Part shown: positions 61,010-64,000 of the stretch, piece after piece
How the letters are laid out: each line of letters begins with the position of its first letter
How positions within the stretch are numbered: the stretch's first letter is position 1
NCBI GenBank assembly: GCA_003667245.1
Contig: RCNN01000146.1
Coordinates: 1 to 64,000, forward strand
DNA: 64,000 nucleotides
DNA from: Heterostelium multicystogenum
Lineage: Eukaryota > Evosea > Eumycetozoa > Acytosteliales > Acytosteliaceae
Reading direction: 5' to 3'
The notes under the pieces: generated by a model
What the model was told of the DNA's origin: nothing
The model's input: the letters and a program-made list of their open reading frames with translations, nothing else
The model's database searches: none
Made by a program: the position numbers and the translations under genes

Positions 61010-63054
61010 TCAATTGAATCTCTTTTTATTTCTATTTATAATTGGAGTGTGATGTTATTAGTTGAGTGGGAGTGAATAGATAATAAGTAGATAATATCAA
61101 TGGCTGTGAGTATGTGTGTTATGTGTTGAGTGTTTATTGAATCAATGGCAGATGGATTAATGCTTGTTCATTACTATCGAACTATCTCATTCTCAAATTG
61201 TTCATGAAATTTTTTGCAGAAAAAACCAAGATCACATTCCCCTATTTAAACATTATCTTTAATTTTATTAATATTATTACATCTTGAATGTTATTACGAG
61301 TAGAGGGGAGTGAGATGAGTAGATGAGCTCAATTTTTAAATGAAACCATATATATGTAATAACAACTTTTAATATAGTACTATCACCAACACAACACAAT
61401 ACTAGTGTCATGTCATTTGAAGATTAATAATAAATGTTTTATTCGTATCTGTTATTTTTATTATTATTATTATTGTTGTTTTGTTGTTTTTTTTATTTGT
61501 TTATTGGTTTTTATCACATGCGATAGATATGCTGTTAAAAAGTAGAGTATTGTTGTTTGATCTACAACTTCTAAGTCCAAAAAAAGGATATTAAAATTAG
61601 ATCCTATCAAAGATAAAGAGAGATACAGCACCTATATATTACGGCTCAGTGTCACATTTTGGAAATCTTACTTTTTAACCACTCAGATGAGTGTGTTAAT
61701 ACTTTTTGGTGTGTGGTATTGGTGGTTTTTAATTGGATTATCTGAGGTTAAGTGTGTGCTTTCAGCAGAGTGTTATTCATTATCTGCTCTGGAAACAGAC
61801 TAAACTGAATTAAATGGATTGAATGACACTGATAGGAGCTGTTTAAATTATGCATGAATTCATATTCAAATGAAGAAATCAAACAATCTAGCTCAAACTT
61901 TGGAAATTAAAAGAACACCATTACTAACAAAAACAGAAGAACTACTAGCACCACCACTAACACTAGCAGTAGTAGTATCGCACATTAACTATAACAAAAA
62001 ACAACATCATCATCTAATTAAACAAACCTAATTACTCCAAAATGATAATATTTGCTTTAAATTAATTAACACCACTCACTCACTTTGCTCACACAACAAC
62101 AAAACATAAAAGGTTCCATATCATATTAATATAGCAAAGCTAGTAAAATATAAAATTTTATTAATTCTTCTTTTAGTTTATATTTTTAATTAGTAACTCT
62201 CCCTCTGACTGAGACAAGAGTTATTTAATTATAAATCTAATTAAAACATTAATTAAATCTATTTTTAATTTATTAAAACACCAACAAGCATCAGATAGTA
62301 CAGTATAGAATACATACATACAAAACCAACAGCAAGAAAGAACCAACTCTAAATTTATACAAAGAGGAAGATTAATTAAACAAGAAACTTACCTTTTAAT
62401 TTTTAAATTGTTGTTGTTGTGTAATAAAATTAAAAACTAGGTTAGGTTTTCATTTTAATTTCCTGCTACCAACTACATTTAGTCATAGCTTTTTAAGCCA
62501 CACCAACCATATTTTTGTTTCAAACACTCAAAGTTAGATCTATTTTTGTTTCGTCATTGGAAGTGCAGTTTTTATATAAACAATTTCCATACCTTCCAAT
62601 TAAATTTAGCAACTCCAATTTGACTTTGAAATTTTTTGTAACTTGTCAGGTAAGTGCATTTAACATTTGAGGAATAACTTGTTGGCAAAGTGGGTGGAAT
62701 GGGGTGATGTGCATCCAACCTAAAAACAACAATGCGCCATTCCTATGTAAAACTACACTCAGCCCTACATACACTGCTCCACACCCAGATCAGTGTGCAA
62801 AGCTACAGGTCCACCTTACAGAGATTAAACAACTAAATGGTATATCATTCACTAACCATATTCATTCTCATAGTTTGCCAATGTACTATTAATTTTCAGG
62901 CTAGCATTTTGTTTATCTGTTTAAAGATACAATAGTAGATAGATTTGAAGCAAATAGACATTGGTTGAGCTTAGTTTAATTGTTTGACAAATCCACTCTA
63001 GTGTTTTGACTACAGACGCATAGTAAATTGACATTGGTTAGTTGATGTTGCACA
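61010..63054. other. 2.0-kb gene-free region
   Basis: AT-rich with poly-T tracts (61440-61500) and ATT repeats. The short frame at 62704-62892 shows no motif. It includes the leader of the last gene. Confidence 0.5.
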
Positions 63055-64000
63055 ATGAAGCCAATAATGCCTTACAAAAGAAGTTATGGGTCTCAGACAT
63101 CGCTGCCTCAACAAACAGCTACATTGTCATCATTCTCATCATTCCTTCCGACAAAGCCAACTCATGTCATCAATTTATTTAATTCGACTCCAACAGAATA
63201 TTCAACAACATATCCTAAAACCTCTCAATCATATAAACCTTTACCAAATACAACAACCACTTCATCTTCTACTTCGATATTCTACAACTCTATAAAATCC
63301 AATGTAAAAGTATTGTACAACTCTATTTATGATTTATTTCTTTCTAGAAACAATGGTAAGTTATTGATATTCTGAAATCATTGTTTTTGTTACCTTCCAT
63401 TTTTTTAACTAATGCCCATTAATGAATGATTTTAGTTTGTTATGAAACTGATGACTATTATGAATATGAAAGAGGACAACAAAACTCATTATTAGATGAT
63501 ATTATTAATAATCATAATAATCAAAACCATCATTTCAACAGCAGTCAAAACTACAGTATTAATCAACACAATAATAGATATTCAACTACAAATACTACCA
63601 CCTCAAATTTGCTCCCTGCATCGATTGCAAATATTAATCCGAATCAAAACCAACAGAAAGTTTTAATATAATTGACCAAACCACTACCACCACCACTACT
63701 ACAACAACTACAACTGTACAGTCACTTTCATTGTCCGGAGATCCATCACATTTTTATCAAGAATGGAGCTATCCACCTACCATCACCATGCTTCAAAACC
63801 TATAATATACCAAAAGACACAAGAGTTGAGCAGCAGATCATTAATCACCAGGCTCCTTCAGAAGAACACTCACGACTCAACTATCATTTTAATAACATTT
63901 GTAACTTTATCCTGAGTGACTCCAAGATAAAACCTCAGGATCGATACAAAGCTAAACTCTGTATAGGTTTCTGCTTTACAGTCATTAGCTTCATTCCAAG
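63055..64000 (+). CDS. Asn/Ser/Thr-rich protein, partial at the window edge, possible membrane segment
   Basis: I do not recognise this gene. Exon 1 encodes MKPIMPYKRSYGSQTSLPQQ and a Ser/Thr-rich stretch ending LYDLFLSRNN-like sequence. An intron (GTAAG after 63355, AG at 63435) joins to VCYETDDYYEYERGQQN, then an Asn/Gln/Thr-rich linker with a Thr run. Two one-base shifts follow (near 63668 and 63800). After them a more ordered region reads FYQEWSYPP, HFNNICNFILSDSKIKPQDRYK and KLCIGFCFTVISFIP, possibly the start of a membrane helix. The gene continues beyond 64000. Confidence 0.4.

Noticed and set aside
1..64000. Class I RNA genes, CRISPR arrays, telomere repeats, intact retrotransposons
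   Set aside because: I looked for the CCTTACAGCAA element of dictyostelid class I RNAs, regular direct repeats with spacers, telomeric repeats and reverse-transcriptase or integrase motifs, and found none.

Overview
The window is nuclear DNA of a dictyostelid social amoeba. Four things point there: very AT-rich intergenic sequence; short GT-AG introns of about 55-135 bp in AT-rich DNA; Asn/Gln/Ser/Thr homopolymer tracts inside proteins (CAA and AAT repeats); and lineage-typical genes, namely an hssA/2C/7E-type small glycine-rich protein, a polyketide synthase fragment, a C2-RasGAP and a major vault protein. I cannot name the species. No bacterial-style operons, CRISPR arrays or intact transposons are present.

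Layout. 0-2.5 kb: hssA-like small gene and a decayed polyketide-synthase acyltransferase relic. 2.5-4.6 kb: gene-free, including a GC-elevated, hairpin-dense tract. 4.6-10.9 kb: P5A-type ATPase (Spf1/ATP13A1) and a Kelch-repeat protein, both broken by many single-base shifts. 10.9-14.0 kb, minus strand: TFIIH subunit p8 (GTF2H5) and exocyst Sec6. 14.2-16.6 kb: VPS72/YL1 (plus), converging on a small RhoGAP (minus). 18.3-20.8 kb, minus: Xi-class glutathione transferase and a Dph6-type ATP-pyrophosphatase. 22-29.8 kb, plus: EEF1AKMT4-like methyltransferase, secreted alpha-L-fucosidase, a DUF4286 protein and insulin-degrading enzyme. 30.4-40.2 kb, plus: DEAD-box helicase with a mitochondrial-type presequence, AP-4 beta and a P4 lipid flippase. 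40.2-42.7 kb: repeat and hairpin island with tRNA-Asp(GTC), a tRNA-like remnant, a paired structured repeat, a long pre-miRNA-like hairpin and a short terminal-inverted-repeat element. 42.7-50.1 kb: cap-binding NCBP1 (plus), then TMEM242-like, USB1 and major vault protein (minus). 50.1-54 kb: long gene-free upstream region. 54-56.7 kb: C2-RasGAP. 57.2-61.0 kb: secreted, probably GPI-anchored protein (plus) converging on RtcB RNA ligase (minus). 63 kb to the end: an incomplete Asn/Thr-rich gene.

Most genes are unrelated housekeeping genes: RNA metabolism (NCBP1, USB1, RtcB, DEAD helicase, GTF2H5), membrane traffic and lipid asymmetry (Sec6, AP-4, P4 ATPase, P5A ATPase), Ras/Rho control, proteolysis and detoxification. 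Convergent 3' ends are tight (59-109 bp between RtcB and the GPI protein, VPS72 and RhoGAP, NCBP1 and TMEM242).

Many coding regions carry isolated one-base shifts, often in homopolymers, with conserved protein sequence on both sides. Several other genes (fucosidase, methyltransferase, AP-4 beta, DEAD helicase, GST, DUF4286) read cleanly. I treat most shifts as probable assembly errors, not pseudogenes. The polyketide relic is the exception.
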